From VBOC01 sp035635475 (GTDB lineage: Bacteria; Bacteroidota; Ignavibacteria; UBA10030; SZUA-254), in assembly GCA_035635475.1 (NCBI GenBank), contig DASQAZ010000128.1, positions 1 through 15,994 on the forward strand: a DNA stretch of 15,994 bases, read 5' to 3'. The stretch's first letter is position 1; each line of letters begins with the position of its first letter. Positions 14,826-15,994 of this stretch are shown piece by piece. Position numbers and translations under genes: made by a program. The notes beneath the pieces were generated by a model, which was not told the origin of the DNA, searched no databases, and saw only the letters and a list, made by a program, of their open reading frames with translations.

Positions 14826-15994
14826 ATGAGCCAGGTTGTTGAAACGATTGTTCACGAAGTCCGCGAGAGCCTCAGCATGGCGCTGGTGGCGGTGCGTACG
14901 AACAGGCTCCGCTCGGTTCTGACCCTTTTGGGAATCGCAGTCGGCGTGTTTTCGATTATCGCTGTCATGACCGCGATGGGCGTGCTCGTCAACAGCATCG
15001 AAAGCGGAATCAGCCAACTGGGGGCGTACACCTTCCAGGTTCAGAGGACGCCAATGTTCCATTCGAACGATCCCCACGAGCGCGCCAAGCTGAGAAACAG
15101 GAAGTTCATCAAATCAGACCAGGGGTACGCCGTGAAAGAGCGGACAACGCTTGCGAAAGCGGTGGGGCTGGAAGCATGGGATTTCGGCAAGGTCGTCGCG
15201 ACTCAGGGGGGTCAAAAGACAAATCCGAACATTCAGATGGCGGGGGAGGACATTGAGGGCTTTGTAACGAATAACTGGACGATCGGCGAAGGCAGGCTCT
15301 TCTCACCCGACGAGCTCAATGCGGCAAAGAGTGTGGCAGTTCTCGGTATGAGCGTTGTAGAAAAGCTGTTTCCCAAGAGCGATCCAATCGGCCAGACGAT
15401 CCGGGTGGACGGGCATGAATACGAAGTCATCGGAGTGATTGAACGGAAAGGCCAGATGCTCGGCGGGAACGAGGATAGTTTCGTTACGATCCCGCTCACG
15501 ACCTTTTTCAAGTTCTACGGCAAGGACCGCGACATGCATATCATGGTCCAGGCCACAGGCACGGAAACCTACGAGGATTGCATGGAGCAGGTGAGGGGCG
15601 TTCTTCGCACCGCGAGGCACGTCCAGCCCGGCGATGACGATGATTTTTATATTTTCTCGAATGATTCGGTCATTTCGGTCTTCAACGATGCCACAAAATA
15701 CGTGCGGCTCGGCATTATGCTCATCAGCGCCATCGCCCTGCTCGCCGCGGGCGTGGGGATTATGAACATCATGCTTGTTTCGGTCACCGAGCGCACCCGC
15801 GAAATCGGAATACGAAAAGCCATCGGCGCGAAAAAGAACAATATTCTTACCCAATTCCTTCTTGAGGCAGTTGTCCTTAGCGAGATGGGAGGCATCGTCG
15901 GCATCGTTCTGGGGATACTCGCCGGCAACGCCTTCGCACTCTTTCTCGACGTGCCTCCGGTTATCCCCTACGATTGGGCGGCGATCGGCTTTAT
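14826..15994 (+). CDS. MacB/FtsX-type ABC transporter permease 2, partial (3' end outside window)
   Basis: An open frame from the ATG at 14826 runs without a stop for 389 codons to the window edge. It mirrors permease 1: an N-terminal VRTNRLRSVLTLLGIAVGV entry to helix 1 (about 28-50), a periplasmic MacB-core region including SDPIGQTIRVDG, then helix 2 (LGIMLISAIALLAAGVGIMN) followed by SVTERTREIGIRKAIGAKK and helix 3 (LSEMGGIVGIVLGILAGNA). The final helix and C-terminus are missing only because the window ends. The spacing of six bases after permease 1 and the absence of a strong ribosome site indicate the same operon. The periplasmic domain differs from permease 1 in its early part (PMFHSNDPHERAKLRNRKF), so the pair is not a recent duplication. 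Confidence 0.93.
   Translation, partial: MSQVVETIVHEVRESLSMALVAVRTNRLRSVLTLLGIAVGVFSIIAVMTAMGVLVNSIESGISQLGAYTFQVQRTPMFHSNDPHERAKLRNRKFIKSDQGYAVKERTTLAKAVGLEAWDFGKVVATQGGQKTNPNIQMAGEDIEGFVTNNWTIGEGRLFSPDELNAAKSVAVLGMSVVEKLFPKSDPIGQTIRVDGHEYEVIGVIERKGQMLGGNEDSFVTIPLTTFFKFYGKDRDMHIMVQATGTETYEDCMEQVRGVLRTARHVQPGDDDDFYIFSNDSVISVFNDATKYVRLGIMLISAIALLAAGVGIMNIMLVSVTERTREIGIRKAIGAKKNNILTQFLLEAVVLSEMGGIVGIVLGILAGNAFALFLDVPPVIPYDWAAIGF

Overview
This is bacterial chromosomal DNA that is almost entirely coding. A twin-arginine translocase subunit, a zinc-finger anti-sigma factor with one membrane span, and a TolC/adaptor/ABC efflux set all point to a Gram-negative, double-membraned cell. Shine-Dalgarno-like sites precede several genes but not all. 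My guess, at low confidence, is an FCB-group lineage (Ignavibacteria/Chlorobiota-like); the sequence alone does not settle the taxonomy. I saw no tRNA, rRNA, CRISPR array, insertion sequence or phage gene. The longest stretch without a gene is about 200 bases.

Left block (1-3480): an ECF sigma factor, its anti-sigma factor and a 52-residue TatA form a compact minus-strand operon. Divergent to it, on the plus strand, are a Tat-signal metallophosphoesterase fused to a C-terminal type-1 copper domain and a small four-helix DUF2231-type membrane protein. The 167-base spacer between them carries two back-to-back promoter-like elements with the same design (GGGAATAAA, 15 bases, GTCTA or GTATA), one facing each way. 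The simplest reading is one ECF regulon: the sigma factor transcribes its own operon, including a Tat pore subunit, and also an exported Tat substrate with its membrane partner. The signal sensed is unknown; a redox or metal stress is plausible because of the copper site.

Middle block (3550-5343): a DUF1697-family gene on the minus strand and a luciferase-like flavin-dependent monooxygenase on the plus strand, separated by about 200 bases holding a nested inverted repeat. These look like stand-alone accessory genes.

Right block (5453-15994): nine plus-strand genes with short gaps or overlaps. The first four are a HAD phosphatase, a GT-C-like polytopic membrane protein beginning at a TTG that overlaps the HAD stop codon, a Gfo/Idh/MocA dehydrogenase and a CCA-adding/poly(A) polymerase-type nucleotidyltransferase with an HD domain. 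After a 106-base gap comes a complete tripartite efflux operon: a TolC-like outer membrane protein, a MacA/HlyD-like adaptor, a MacB-type ATPase encoded alone, and two different MacB/FtsX-type permeases, the second cut off by the window edge. The last two probably form a heterodimer driven by the separate ATPase. Base composition appears higher in GC in this block than in much of the left and middle blocks.
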